Shown piece by piece: positions 1-8,649 of a stretch of DNA of 64,000 nt. Made by a program: the position numbers and the translations under genes. This DNA is from Microthrixaceae bacterium (lineage in GTDB: Bacteria > Actinomycetota > Acidimicrobiia > Acidimicrobiales > Microtrichaceae), in the NCBI GenBank assembly GCA_020637215.1, contig JACJWI010000004.1, positions 248,001 to 312,000 on the forward strand, in the 5' to 3' direction. Under the pieces are notes generated by a model. It was not told the DNA's origin. It ran no database searches and was given only the letters and a program-made list of their open reading frames with translations. The stretch's first letter is position 1, and the number at the start of each line of letters is the position of its first letter.

Positions 1-1117
1 AGGCGCAGCCGCCGCCGCCACCACCACCACCGGGACTGCTGGGACCGCTGGCGTTGCCGCCGCCGTTGCCGCCGCAACCCGATGCCGCCTGGCCCGGAAC
101 GGCCGGCGACGCGCTCACACCGGCCACGCCGGGCTGAGCGGTGACGGTGGTGAGCGTGACGTTGACCACCGACAGGCCGAGGACCCGGACGCCGTAGGCG
201 CTGGAGCCGGCTCCGGTCGGGGTGCCGCTGTTGACGTTGCCGTTCTCGACCTTGGCGAACGAGCCACCGGTGACGAGGACGCCGGTCGCGTTGGGGCCGG
301 TGCCGCCGCCGACGAGCGTCACCGGGGAGTTGATGTCACCGATGGCGATGCCACTCGAGCCTCCGGTGACGAGCAGGGCCACCGCGTCGCCGCTGGTGCG
401 TGCCACGCCCTGGATGCTGACGCCGCTGATGCTCGAGTTGGACACGCCGTTGAAGGTGACCGGGATCGCCGTGCCGGTGCCGTAGATCGTCGACACCTGG
501 TCGGCGCCGAAGTCGGAGAAGTCCTGCTCGTAGCCGCCAGTGATCGTCATGCCCGACGGGATCGACAGGGGCTCGGCGTAGGAGCCTCCGGCAACACGGA
601 TGCTGTGGATGCCGTTGGCCGAGGCGTTGGCCAACGCCTGGGTGATCGTCGAGCACGGGGTGAGCTTGGGACCGCAGCCGCTACCGGTGCCGCCCGTGGG
701 ACGGACGTAGTACTTGGGGTTGGGGTCGACGTTGGCCGTGATCGTGATCGGCGACGAGACCGACGTGCCCGCCGAGCTGCTCATGGTGAGCTTGGCCGAG
801 TAGGTGCCGGGGGTGGAGTACGTGTGCGACGCGGTCGGTCCGGAGTCGGCCGGGCTGCCGTCGCCGAAGTCCCACGAGTAGGTCAGTCCGGTCCCGGTGC
901 CGGGACTGGAGCCCGAGGACTCGAAGTCGACCGTGAGCGGCGCGTCGCCGATCGTCGGTGCCGCGCTGGCGATGGCCACCGGTTCGCCGGTCGGAGGCAG
1001 CGTGCTCGACGTGGTCGACCCACCCCCTCCGGTGTCGGGCGGTGTGCAGGCGCTGAACACCAGCGCCAACGCCGCGAACGCGAACAGGAACAACCGCTTG
1101 ACGGCCTTGTCGCCCAC
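1..1117 (-). CDS. PKD-domain, beta-helix surface lipoprotein (5' part, runs off left edge)
   Basis: Partial gene read on the minus strand from a GTG at 1117 (AAGGGGAG ribosome site just upstream) and still open at base 1, so about 372 residues are visible. The N-terminus is a signal peptide ending in a lipobox-like VFSAC, followed by a Gly/Ser/Thr linker. A PKD domain follows, with the hallmark WDFGDG and a HTYSTPGTYS strand at roughly residues 45-130. Next comes a DUF1565/parallel beta-helix segment beginning YYVRPTGGTGSGCGPKLTPC. The sequence near the window edge turns into a Gly-rich stretch. This suggests a secreted, cell-surface adhesion or carbohydrate-binding protein. The domain call is firm; the ligand cannot be told. 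Confidence 0.8.
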   Translation of the reverse strand, partial: MGDKAVKRLFLFAFAALALVFSACTPPDTGGGGSTTSSTLPPTGEPVAIASAAPTIGDAPLTVDFESSGSSPGTGTGLTYSWDFGDGSPADSGPTASHTYSTPGTYSAKLTMSSSAGTSVSSPITITANVDPNPKYYVRPTGGTGSGCGPKLTPCSTITQALANASANGIHSIRVAGGSYAEPLSIPSGMTITGGYEQDFSDFGADQVSTIYGTGTAIPVTFNGVSNSSISGVSIQGVARTSGDAVALLVTGGSSGIAIGDINSPVTLVGGGTGPNATGVLVTGGSFAKVENGNVNSGTPTGAGSSAYGVRVLGLSVVNVTLTTVTAQPGVAGVSASPAVPGQAASGCGGNGGGNASGPSSPGGGGGGGGCA

Positions 1118-1165
1118 TTGGCTCCCCTTCTGACCGCGGACCCCGCCGCGATGTACAGCTGACCC

Positions 1166-1194
1166 ATCTTGGCGGTGATCGACGTCACAGTCAA
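1166..1194 (-). promoter_or_regulatory. candidate promoter of the PKD lipoprotein gene
   Basis: On the minus strand a TTGACT (-35, 1194-1189) is followed after 17 bases by CAAGAT (-10, 1171-1166), about 50 bases ahead of the GTG start at 1117. The -35 is good and the -10 weak. It is the only such pair seen in the 236-base gap, which otherwise holds no gene. Confidence 0.35.
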
Positions 1195-1353
1195 CGAACC
1201 TCGTTCACGAGCCGGGGACAGCGACGTCTCGTCGCCGTTCGACGCACCGCCGCCGGGCTGCCACCATCTGGTCCCACGGCCCGTACCCCGGGCCCTCCGG
1301 TCCCCGGATCGGATCACCGACCCATCGAGCCCACCGAACCCGGGAGCGCCACC

Positions 1354-2499
1354 GTGCCCACCGACATCGTCATCGTCTCCGCCGCCCGCACGCCCATCGC
1401 CACCGCCTACAAGGGTTCGCTGGCTGGCGTGGACGCCAACACCCTGGCCCAGGTCGCCCTCGGCGCCGCCGTCGAGCGCTCCGGCATCGACGCCGGCGAC
1501 TTCGAGGACATCGGCTTCGGCGAGTCGATGCAGGGCGGCGGCAACGTCGGCCGCTACGCCGCCAACCAGCTCGGGCTCACCAATGTCCCCGCGGTGGCGA
1601 CCCAGCGCTGGTGCGCCTCGGGCATGGCCGGCACCCAGTGGATCGCCGCCAACATCGCGGCGGGCATGATCGACGTCGGCGCCGCGGGTGGCGTCGAGTC
1701 GATGTCGACGGCGCCAGCGACCGCCAAGTTCGGCGAGCCGTGGCTGCCCGCCGCCAACCTCGAGACGCCCGACGCCCCGCCGTTCAACACCGCCAAGGGC
1801 GTCGGCGACAACGCCGCCCGCCTGGCCGGCGTCAGCCGCGAGCAGGCCGACGAGTGGGCCTACCGCTCCCACATGAACGCGGTGCGAGCCATCGACGAGG
1901 GTCGGTTCAAGAACGAGATCGTCCCCGTCGCCCTCCCCGACGGTTCGCGGTTCGAGGTCGACGAGCACCCGCGTCGCACCTCGACCCTCGAGAAGCTGGC
2001 GTCGCTGCCGCTGCTGAACCCCGACGACGAGGGCGCCACCACCACCGCCGGCAACTCCTCCGGGCTCAACGACGCGGCGGCCGCACTGGTGCTGGTGTCG
2101 AGCGAGTACGCGGCGGCCCACGGGCTCACCCCGCTGGCCCGCATCCGGGGCTGGGCCTCCGCGTCGCTGAGCCCGGCCGAGACCGGCATCGCCCCGTCGA
2201 TCGCCATCCCCAAGGCCCTGGCCAAGGCGGGCGTGTCGATCTCCGATGTCGACTCGTGGGAGATCAACGAGGCCTTCGCGTCGGTGACCGTCGCCGCGGT
2301 GCAGACCCTGGGCCTCGACCCGGAGCGTGTGAACGTGAACGGCTCGGGCTGCTCGCTCGGCCACCCGATCGGCTGCACCGGCGCCCGCATGATCGTCACG
2401 ATGCTCAACGAGCTCGACCGCACCGACGCGACCGTCGGCGCGGTGGCCATGTGCGCGGCCGGAGGCATGGCGTCGGCCACCGTCATCGAGCGCATCTGA
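1354..2499 (+). CDS. acetyl-CoA C-acyltransferase (thiolase)
   Basis: 381-residue thiolase, slightly short of the usual ~390. It condenses or cleaves acyl-CoA with acetyl-CoA in beta-oxidation or related acyl-CoA pathways. The three catalytic residues are visible: nucleophile Cys87 in RWCASGMAG, His337 in GHPIGCTGAR and Cys367 in MCAAGGMAS. GTG start at 1354 after GGGAGCG. It stands alone on the plus strand ahead of a separately promoted LLM oxidoreductase. The middle motif (RWCASG rather than NRFCSSG) and the variant end (CAAGG) suggest a catabolic or SCP2-like subfamily, so the substrate is not assigned. Confidence 0.88.
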   Translation: MPTDIVIVSAARTPIATAYKGSLAGVDANTLAQVALGAAVERSGIDAGDFEDIGFGESMQGGGNVGRYAANQLGLTNVPAVATQRWCASGMAGTQWIAANIAAGMIDVGAAGGVESMSTAPATAKFGEPWLPAANLETPDAPPFNTAKGVGDNAARLAGVSREQADEWAYRSHMNAVRAIDEGRFKNEIVPVALPDGSRFEVDEHPRRTSTLEKLASLPLLNPDDEGATTTAGNSSGLNDAAAALVLVSSEYAAAHGLTPLARIRGWASASLSPAETGIAPSIAIPKALAKAGVSISDVDSWEINEAFASVTVAAVQTLGLDPERVNVNGSGCSLGHPIGCTGARMIVTMLNELDRTDATVGAVAMCAAGGMASATVIERI

Positions 2500-2583
2500 C
2501 GATCCGCCGAGCGGGGTCGGGCTCCAGCTCCTGCAGGACGGAGCGTCCGGCCCCGCCGACGCGGACGGATTCCAAACGATCGC

Positions 2584-2635
2584 TTGAGATTCGACCGGTG
2601 CGTCCGTAGAGTGGAACGCGTTCTCGTTTCGAACG
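2584..2635 (+). promoter_or_regulatory. promoter with two overlapping palindromes (candidate TetR-type operator)
   Basis: TTGAGA (-35, 2584-2589) and TAGAGT (-10, 2607-2612) are spaced by 17 bases. A perfect 10-bp palindrome GAACGCGTTC (2614-2623) covers the expected start point, and a second near-palindrome CGTTTCGAACG lies at 2625-2635. Position and form suit a repressor of the downstream LLM oxidoreductase gene. No regulator gene is adjacent, so its identity is open. Confidence 0.45.
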
Positions 2636-2678
2636 GGACGACGGACGCACATCCGGCTCACCCCAGGGGGACCCCAGC

Positions 2679-3890
2679 GTGGAATTCGGCATCTTCTCCA
2701 ACGGCTACGTCCCCGGACCGGCCGCCCACGACAGCGAGTCCGAGCACACCGCTCTCATGCGCGAGATCGAGCTCGCCATCCACGCGGATCGCCACAACTG
2801 GAAGTACGTCTGGTTCGGCGAGCACCACGCCCTGACCGAGTACAGCCACCTGTCGGCCCCCGAGGTGGTCATCGGATACGTCGCCCATGCCACCGAGCAG
2901 ATCCACATGGGCACCGCGATCATGAACATCTCGCCGCGGGTCAACCACCCCGTCCGCTCCGCCGAGCGCGCCGCGATGATGGACCACATCACGAACAACC
3001 GCTTCGAGTGGGGCACCGGCCGTGGCGCCGGGAGCCACGAGATCGCCTCGTTCAACATCCTCGACAAGAACTCGACCAAGGCGGAGTGGGAGGAGGTCGC
3101 GCCGGAGATCCCCCGGATGTGGGAGCAGGAGGACTACGAGTTCCACGGCGAGCACTTCGAGGTGCCGTACCCGCACAACATCCTCCCCAAGCCCTACGGC
3201 AAGGGCCACCCGCCGATCTGGATGGCGTGCGGCAACCCGCCCAGCTTCGCCCGCGCCGGCGAGCTCGGACTCGGCGCCATCGCGTTCAACTTCGAGCCGA
3301 TCTTCGACATGAAGGGCCGCCTCGACGCCTACAAGGAGGCCGCCGAGGCCTGCACCGAGCCGCTCGGGCAGTACCAGAACAACAACATCATGATGACCAA
3401 CGCGGTCATCTGCCTGAACGACCGGGCCCGGGCCCGCGAGATCGCTCTGAGTCGAGGGCGGGGGTACCTGAACTCGATGGTCGCGCTCTACCACGACACG
3501 ATGCCCAAGCGCGAGGGGGCACCGGTGTGGCCGGAGCCGCCGTTCTCCATCCCCGACGAGGAGGTGCTCGACCAGCTGATCGCCGGTGGCTGGATGCTGT
3601 GCGGCACCCCCGAAGAGGTGCTCGAGCAGGTGAACAACTACCAGTCGGTCGGCGTCGACCAGCTGGTGTTCGGGTTCCCGCCCGAGGGCGTCACCCACGA
3701 GGAGAACCTGGAGATGATCGAGCTGTTCGGCACGCAGGTCATCCCCGAGTTCGACAAGGACCCGGTGCACTCGACCACCCGCATGCGCGAAGCCGCCCGA
3801 CCCAAGTACGAGCGGTGGAACCAGCCGTTCTCCGACGTGGTGCTCAACGCCGAACCGGTCATCCCGACCTCGGCCCTCATCCAGTACTGA
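2679..3890 (+). CDS. LLM class flavin-dependent oxidoreductase
   Basis: 403-residue bacterial luciferase-like (LLM) TIM-barrel oxidoreductase. Family members use FMNH2 or F420H2 to oxidise small organic substrates. It opens with the typical first strand MEFGIFSNGYVPG and has GEHH near residue 48, plus the family's GTPEEV segment late in the barrel. Chosen start is the GTG at 2679 with AGGGGGA eight bases upstream; earlier in-frame starts would fall in the promoter. It is followed 27 bases later by the amidohydrolase gene in the same direction, so the two are likely co-transcribed. Substrate unknown. Confidence 0.85.
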   Translation: MEFGIFSNGYVPGPAAHDSESEHTALMREIELAIHADRHNWKYVWFGEHHALTEYSHLSAPEVVIGYVAHATEQIHMGTAIMNISPRVNHPVRSAERAAMMDHITNNRFEWGTGRGAGSHEIASFNILDKNSTKAEWEEVAPEIPRMWEQEDYEFHGEHFEVPYPHNILPKPYGKGHPPIWMACGNPPSFARAGELGLGAIAFNFEPIFDMKGRLDAYKEAAEACTEPLGQYQNNNIMMTNAVICLNDRARAREIALSRGRGYLNSMVALYHDTMPKREGAPVWPEPPFSIPDEEVLDQLIAGGWMLCGTPEEVLEQVNNYQSVGVDQLVFGFPPEGVTHEENLEMIELFGTQVIPEFDKDPVHSTTRMREAARPKYERWNQPFSDVVLNAEPVIPTSALIQY

Positions 3891-3917
3891 ACGGCACGGT
3901 CGTGTAGAACCCGACCC

Positions 3918-5576
3918 ATGGTCGACGTCGTCATCAGGGGTGGAACGGTCATCGACGGAACGGGATCGCCGGGCTTCCCCGCCGACGTGCTCGTCCGCGA
4001 CGGGGTGATCGCCGAGGTCGGCACCGACGTGTCGGCACCGACCGGAGTGGAGACGATCGACGCCACCGATCGGGTGGTGACCCCCGGCTTCGTCGATGTC
4101 CACACCCACTACGACGCACAGGTGTTCTGGGACCCGGACCTGACCCCGTCGCTGCACCACGGCGTGACCACCGTCGTCGCCGGCAACTGCGGGTTCTCGA
4201 TCGCTCCGATCGGTGCTGACGGCGTCGGGCTGCTGGCCCGCACGCTGCAGCACGTCGAGGACATGAGCCTGGACACCCTGACCGTCGGGGTGCCCTGGGA
4301 CGAGTTCGAGACCTTCGGCGAATACCTCGACGCGGTCGAGCGGCGGAGCCCGGCGCTCAACTTCGGCTGCTACATCGGCCACACCGCGCTGCGGCTGTGG
4401 GCGATGGGCGACGACGCCTACGAGCGCGACCCCACCGCCGACGAGCTGACCCGGATGCGCGACGCCGTCGCCGAGGCGATCGCAGCGGGAGCGATCGGCT
4501 TCGCCACCAGCGCGTCGCCGACCCACAACGGCGACCGGGGCCGGCCCGTGCCCAGCCGTCGGGCCGACCTGGACGAGCTGCGGACGCTGATGGCCCCGCT
4601 GCGCGACGCGGGTCGAGGCGTCGTGGCGATGCTGCCGGGCGGCGTGTTCACCAACCAGCAGGTCTTCGACCTCCAACAGGAGATCGGCCGACCGTTCACC
4701 TGGACCGCGCTGCTGACGATCAAGGGCCTCCCCTACCACGAGGGCGTCATCGCCGAGCACGACGAGGCCCGGGCCCGCGGCGTCGACGTGTGGCCGCAGG
4801 TGTCGTGCCGGCCGCTGGTGTTCCAGATGAACCTGGCCGAGCCGTTCACCCTCAACACCCGCGACTCGTTCCGGGAGCTGATGGACCGCGGTCGCGACGA
4901 GCGCCTGGCCGCCTACCGCGACCCGCAGTGGCGCGAGCGGGCCCGACGCGACCTCGACGGCGAGGGATTCATTCCGTTCAACTACGCGTCGCTCGCGGTT
5001 GCGGAGTCCGACCGGCACCCCGAGCTCGTGGGCCGGGGCGTGCTCGACGTCGCGGTGGAGCGGGGCTGCTCGCCGCTCGACGTGCTGGTCGACCTGTCGC
5101 TGGAGGACGACCTGCGCACCCGGTTCTGGTCGGTGCTGGCCAACGACGACCCCGATGCCATCGAGTGGCTGCTTCCCCGCGACGGCGTGCTGCTGGGGCT
5201 GGCCGACTCCGGCGCGCACGTCAGCCAGCTCTGCGACGCGTGCTTCAGCACCGACCTGCTCGGGAACTGGGTCCGCGACCGTGGCGTGATGCCGATCGAG
5301 CGGGCGGTGCACAAGCTGACCGCCGAGCCGGCAGCCGTGTTCGGCCTGGCCGACCGCGGGGTGCTGGCCCGGGGTCGGGCGGCCGACGTCGTGGTGTTCG
5401 ACCCGGCGACGGTCGCGCCGGGACCGCTACGACGGGTGGTCGACTTCCCCGCCGATGGCGAGCGGCTGACCGCTGACCAGCCGGTCGGCGTGTCGCACGT
5501 GCTGGTCAACGGGGTGGCGGTGCGCCGCGACGGCGAACCCACCGGCGCCCGCCCCGGCACCGTCCTCCGGACATAG
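3918..5576 (+). CDS. N-acyl-D-amino-acid deacylase family amidohydrolase
   Basis: 552-residue metal-dependent amidohydrolase of the D-aminoacylase type. The metal-binding HTHYDAQ lies at residues 62-68, and the family-specific Cys ligand is Cys91 in GNCGFS. LADSGAH late in the barrel carries the candidate catalytic Asp. The C-terminal small beta-sandwich ends with the usual VLVNGVAV...G..PG pattern. The family removes N-acyl groups from D-amino acids, but many actinobacterial homologues have unknown substrates. The TAG stop lies inside the first copy of the 50-bp repeat. Probably in one transcript with the LLM gene upstream. Confidence 0.85.
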   Translation: MVDVVIRGGTVIDGTGSPGFPADVLVRDGVIAEVGTDVSAPTGVETIDATDRVVTPGFVDVHTHYDAQVFWDPDLTPSLHHGVTTVVAGNCGFSIAPIGADGVGLLARTLQHVEDMSLDTLTVGVPWDEFETFGEYLDAVERRSPALNFGCYIGHTALRLWAMGDDAYERDPTADELTRMRDAVAEAIAAGAIGFATSASPTHNGDRGRPVPSRRADLDELRTLMAPLRDAGRGVVAMLPGGVFTNQQVFDLQQEIGRPFTWTALLTIKGLPYHEGVIAEHDEARARGVDVWPQVSCRPLVFQMNLAEPFTLNTRDSFRELMDRGRDERLAAYRDPQWRERARRDLDGEGFIPFNYASLAVAESDRHPELVGRGVLDVAVERGCSPLDVLVDLSLEDDLRTRFWSVLANDDPDAIEWLLPRDGVLLGLADSGAHVSQLCDACFSTDLLGNWVRDRGVMPIERAVHKLTAEPAAVFGLADRGVLARGRAADVVVFDPATVAPGPLRRVVDFPADGERLTADQPVGVSHVLVNGVAVRRDGEPTGARPGTVLRT

Positions 5577-5620
5577 GGGTCCTCAACGACACACCTTGTC
5601 GCTTTCCCGACCTCAGAAAC
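5571..5620 (+). repeat. family I dispersed hairpin repeat, copy 1 (contains the stop codon of the amidohydrolase)
   Basis: A 50-base unit beginning ACATAGGGGTCCTCAACGAC and ending CCGACCTCAGAAAC. It is identical over all 50 bases to 6754-6803 and closely related to 23180-23228 on the other strand. It can fold into an imperfect hairpin (CGACA/TGTCG inner stem, GGTC/GACC outer stem). Its TAG is the stop of the upstream gene. Likely a transcript-end or REP-like element. Confidence 0.85.
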
Positions 5621-5652
5621 CGCGCACCTCACATGAATGGCAGGATCGCGGC

Positions 5653-6759
5653 GTGCTCTCCGACGACTTCATGCCTCCGACCGCCGACGGAACCGCCGCA
5701 CGCCGGTTCGAGCCCCGCTACCGCGTCACGATGGCTCACCGCGCCGCCCGGTCCCTCCTGGCCGCGCCGGCGCCGGTGCTCGACCGCATCATCGGCGCGC
5801 CGCCCATCGTCCTCGACGGCCGGGTGCTCGACCGACGGGTCCAGGCCCTGCTCGCCATCGGTGAACGGCTGATGCCCGGAGACGGCTCCCGCTCGTTCGA
5901 CCCGGACCAGCGCCGACGGGAGATGGACCGGATGGCCACCACCGGCATGCCGTCACGACAGGGACTGCACGTCTCCGAGCGTCGGATCCCCGGACCGGAG
6001 TCGACGTTGGCGGTTCGTGTGTACCGGCCGTTCGGACTCGAACCCGACCCGCCGGCCCTGCTCTACATCCACGGCGGCGGATGGGTGGTGGGCTCGCTCG
6101 ACGCCTACGACGGGACCTGCCGACTGGTCGCCGCAGAGGCCCGCTGCGTGGTCGTCTCGGTCGACTACCGACTGGCCCCCGAGCACCCGTTCCCCGCCCC
6201 GCTCGACGACAGCCTGGCCGCGTACCACTGGGTGCGAACCCACGCCCGCGAGCTCGGCATCGACGGGCGGCGGGTCGGGGTGATGGGCGACAGCGCAGGC
6301 GGCAACCTCGCCGCGGTCCTCGCCCAGGTCACCCTCGACGACCCGGTCGGCCCGCCGCAGGTGCAGGCGCTCGTCTACCCGGCGACCGAGGCGTCGTTCT
6401 CGAAGCCGTCGCACGAGCTGTTCGCCGAGGGGTTCGGACTCACCCGCGTCGACATGGAGTGGTACCGGGCCCAGTACCTGCCGGATCGCTCCACCTGGGA
6501 CCTGCCCACGGTGTCGCCGTTGCTGGCGCCGTCGGTGGAGGGGGTGGCGCCGGCCGTGGTGGCCACCGCCGGGTTCGACCCGCTGCGCGACGAGGGGTCG
6601 GCCTATGCGGAGCGCCTGTCCGACGCCGGGGTGCCGGTGTGGTACCGCTGCTACGACGACATGATCCACGGGTTCTTCGGCATGGGAGTGATCCCCGAGT
6701 GCCTGGGCATGGCCACCGAGATCGCCCGGGCCACCGCCCGCCCCCTCCACCAGACATAG
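5653..6759 (+). CDS. alpha/beta hydrolase, hormone-sensitive-lipase (HSL) type esterase
   Basis: 368-residue esterase of the HSL/family IV group, hydrolysing short to medium acyl esters. The oxyanion-hole HGGGW is at residues 140-144, the nucleophile Ser214 lies in GDSAGGN, and a Asp/His pair is present near the end (GFDPLRDEG and DDMIHGFFGM). GTG at 5653 with AGGA seven bases upstream is preferred. The frame is open further back to a TTG at 5596, but that extra peptide (MSLSRPQK...) is encoded by the 50-bp repeat and is not credible. The gene ends in a second repeat copy. Substrate unknown. Confidence 0.83.
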   Translation: MLSDDFMPPTADGTAARRFEPRYRVTMAHRAARSLLAAPAPVLDRIIGAPPIVLDGRVLDRRVQALLAIGERLMPGDGSRSFDPDQRRREMDRMATTGMPSRQGLHVSERRIPGPESTLAVRVYRPFGLEPDPPALLYIHGGGWVVGSLDAYDGTCRLVAAEARCVVVSVDYRLAPEHPFPAPLDDSLAAYHWVRTHARELGIDGRRVGVMGDSAGGNLAAVLAQVTLDDPVGPPQVQALVYPATEASFSKPSHELFAEGFGLTRVDMEWYRAQYLPDRSTWDLPTVSPLLAPSVEGVAPAVVATAGFDPLRDEGSAYAERLSDAGVPVWYRCYDDMIHGFFGMGVIPECLGMATEIARATARPLHQT

Positions 6760-6803
6760 GGGTCCTCAACGACACACCTTGTCGCTTTCCCGACCTCAGA
6801 AAC
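6754..6803 (+). repeat. family I dispersed hairpin repeat, copy 2 (contains the stop codon of the HSL esterase)
   Basis: Same 50 bases as 5571-5620 without a mismatch. The flanking bases differ, so the repeat has sharp borders. It again starts two bases before the TAG stop of the preceding gene, leaving 34 bases before the DUF2085 gene. Confidence 0.85.
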
Positions 6804-6836
6804 GCGGGATCGCACGACTCGGACCGATAGGAGACC

Positions 6837-7307
6837 GTGGAGCAACGCACCGCGCTGTGGCTCAGCCACCACTGGCCCGAGGACTACGACCGTTGCGTGC
6901 GGATCGGCCACCGACACGTGTGTCGGCGCTGCCTGTGGTTCTGGCCGGCGTGCCTGGCCACGATGCTGCTCACTCTGGCCGGCCTCCGCTGGCCGGACGC
7001 CCTCGACCCGTGGCTGGTCGCGCTGCTGCCGGTACCCGTGGTGATCGAGTGGTGGGGTGAGCACCTCGGCCTGATCCGCTACTCGGCCGCCCGGCAGGTC
7101 CCGCTGACGTTGCTGGCCGCGCCGGCGGTCGGGGTCGGTCTGGCCCGCTACCTGGAGCACCCCGGCGACCGCCTGTTCTGGGGCGTCGTCGCCACCTACG
7201 CCGTGCTGTGCCTGATTCCGTTCCTGATCGGACCGCGACTCACCCGGGATCGGACCCGGCCGGGCGATGCAGATCCGGATCTCAGCTCACCAGGTCGGCT
7301 CGGGTAG
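6837..7307 (+). CDS. DUF2085 family membrane protein
   Basis: 156-residue small membrane protein. The N-terminus has the DUF2085 signature: a conserved His-rich start (LSHHWPEDYDRC) followed by HRHVCRRC, which supplies closely spaced Cys and His residues that could bind metal. Three hydrophobic segments follow (about residues 38-55, 60-75 and 85-135). GTG start at 6837 follows GGAGACC. The last 21 bases overlap the convergent beta-lactamase-fold gene. No function is established for this family. Confidence 0.72.
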   Translation: MEQRTALWLSHHWPEDYDRCVRIGHRHVCRRCLWFWPACLATMLLTLAGLRWPDALDPWLVALLPVPVVIEWWGEHLGLIRYSAARQVPLTLLAAPAVGVGLARYLEHPGDRLFWGVVATYAVLCLIPFLIGPRLTRDRTRPGDADPDLSSPGRLG

Positions 7308-8582
7308 CGGGACCGCGAAGATGTGGGCCCAGTCGATCGACCCGGGCGTGGACGGCTGCCACTCCCCCGGATCGGCCACCGCGGTGTCGGTGACCGACGC
7401 CATCAGCGTCCGGAAGAACCGCCACGTCATCGCCGGCTTCTCCCCACCGATGTCGCCCCACGGGTCGGCCATCACCTGGTGGGGCAGCCCGAGCCGCACC
7501 ACCACCATGTCGAGGCTCGGGATGACCAGGACCAGTTGGTCGAACATGCCCGACAGGCCGTAGGCGTCCTCGGGAACCGTCGGCATCCAGTTGCCGGTCG
7601 TCTCCAGGCCGAGCAGCGGACCGGTCTGGTGGCAGCCCCGGCCGTCGTTGTTGCGCCACAGGAACCCGTAGCACGGGTTCGCCGCCGTCCCCGCCCGGCC
7701 CTGAGCGATATAGTCGGCGGAGATCAGCCGGCGGCCATCCCACTCGCCGTTCTGGAGCAGCAGCCGACCCAGGCGACCGAACGCCGTGGGCGTCATCGAC
7801 AGGAAGGCGAACCCCTGGGTCCGGCCCGCCCCGTCGCGCTCCCAGGTCCACTCGTCGCTCCCGACGCCGATCGGCCCGAACAGCTCCCGCTGGGCGAAGG
7901 ACTGGAGGTCCTCCCCGACGGCGGCCTCGACGACTGCGACGAGGGCGGTCACCGTCGTCTGGGCGTAGTCGAAGGTGGTGCCCGGCACGGCCTCGAAGGG
8001 ACGAGCCATCAGCGCGGCGACCGAGTCGGTGGTGGCCGCTTCGTTCAGGTCGCTCACCCAGGCCATGCGCAGCCCGGTCGTCTGGTTGAGCAGCTGTCGC
8101 GCGGTCAACGCGGCCTTGCGAGGATCCCGGACGTTCAGGTAGCCGCCAATGGGTGCGTCGATGTCGAGGCGCCCAAGGGTGACCGCGCGACCGGCGAGCA
8201 TGGACACGACGCCCTTGGTCGCCGACCAACCCGGCAGCGGCACCCAGTCGACCGACGGATCGTTGGAGCCGGTGCCGATCAGGCAGCCGTGGCGGTAGAC
8301 CCGGACCGACTGCGACCCCTTGGCCACCGCGTAGTCCAGCGCCGAGCGAAGGAGCGCCGGGTCCAGACCCGCCGCCGCCGGATCCACCCGGTCGGGTTCG
8401 GTCCCCTCGGGGGTCTCGGCACACCGCGGCTGGTCGGCCGCTGCCGGTCCGCCATCGACGCGCAGCGCGTTCAGCACCGGCGGCGGCTTCACCGCTCCAC
8501 AAGCGGTGGCGAGGACCGCCACTCCCGCGACCAGTCCGACGACCGCACCCCGGGCCCTCAGGGACCCTCGACCTGACCTCAT
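7287..8582 (-). CDS. beta-lactamase-fold serine hydrolase, lipoprotein
   Basis: 431-residue class C beta-lactamase/penicillin-binding-protein-like hydrolase. The signal peptide ends in lipobox ATAC, with Cys28 as the likely lipidated residue. The SxxK catalytic motif is SATK at residues 120-123 and the second motif is YAQ in FDYAQTT. The ATG at 8582 is chosen because GGAGAGGAG sits six bases before it; the frame extends 165 bases further but without a ribosome site and into the divergent ligD promoter. Such proteins act as esterases, D-Ala-D-Ala peptidases or amidases outside the membrane. Real beta-lactamase activity cannot be inferred. Confidence 0.82.
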   Translation of the reverse strand: MRSGRGSLRARGAVVGLVAGVAVLATACGAVKPPPVLNALRVDGGPAAADQPRCAETPEGTEPDRVDPAAAGLDPALLRSALDYAVAKGSQSVRVYRHGCLIGTGSNDPSVDWVPLPGWSATKGVVSMLAGRAVTLGRLDIDAPIGGYLNVRDPRKAALTARQLLNQTTGLRMAWVSDLNEAATTDSVAALMARPFEAVPGTTFDYAQTTVTALVAVVEAAVGEDLQSFAQRELFGPIGVGSDEWTWERDGAGRTQGFAFLSMTPTAFGRLGRLLLQNGEWDGRRLISADYIAQGRAGTAANPCYGFLWRNNDGRGCHQTGPLLGLETTGNWMPTVPEDAYGLSGMFDQLVLVIPSLDMVVVRLGLPHQVMADPWGDIGGEKPAMTWRFFRTLMASVTDTAVADPGEWQPSTPGSIDWAHIFAVPLPEPTW

Positions 8583-8649
8583 CACCGGCTCCTCTCCCAC
8601 CGCATCTCCCCAGCCCGCTCCGCGTTGGGGAGAAGGGTAGGTTGCCGCC

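Noticed and set aside
2658..5312. Long minus-strand open frame (884 codons) opposite the LLM and amidohydrolase genes
   Set aside because: Arg/Gly/Val/Asp-rich antisense shadow of two well-conserved genes; no domain and no ribosome site. The same holds for other long antisense frames, for example at 27741-29198, 51212-54790 and 54820-57114.
5596..5652. Longer start for the HSL esterase (TTG at 5596)
   Set aside because: The extra residues MSLSRPQK are simply the translation of the 50-bp repeat; the same peptide appears at 6779 before unrelated sequence.
7287..8582. True beta-lactamase (antibiotic resistance)
   Set aside because: SxxK and a Tyr motif show the fold only; lipoprotein form and overall sequence fit the broad serine hydrolase family, with no specific resistance signature.
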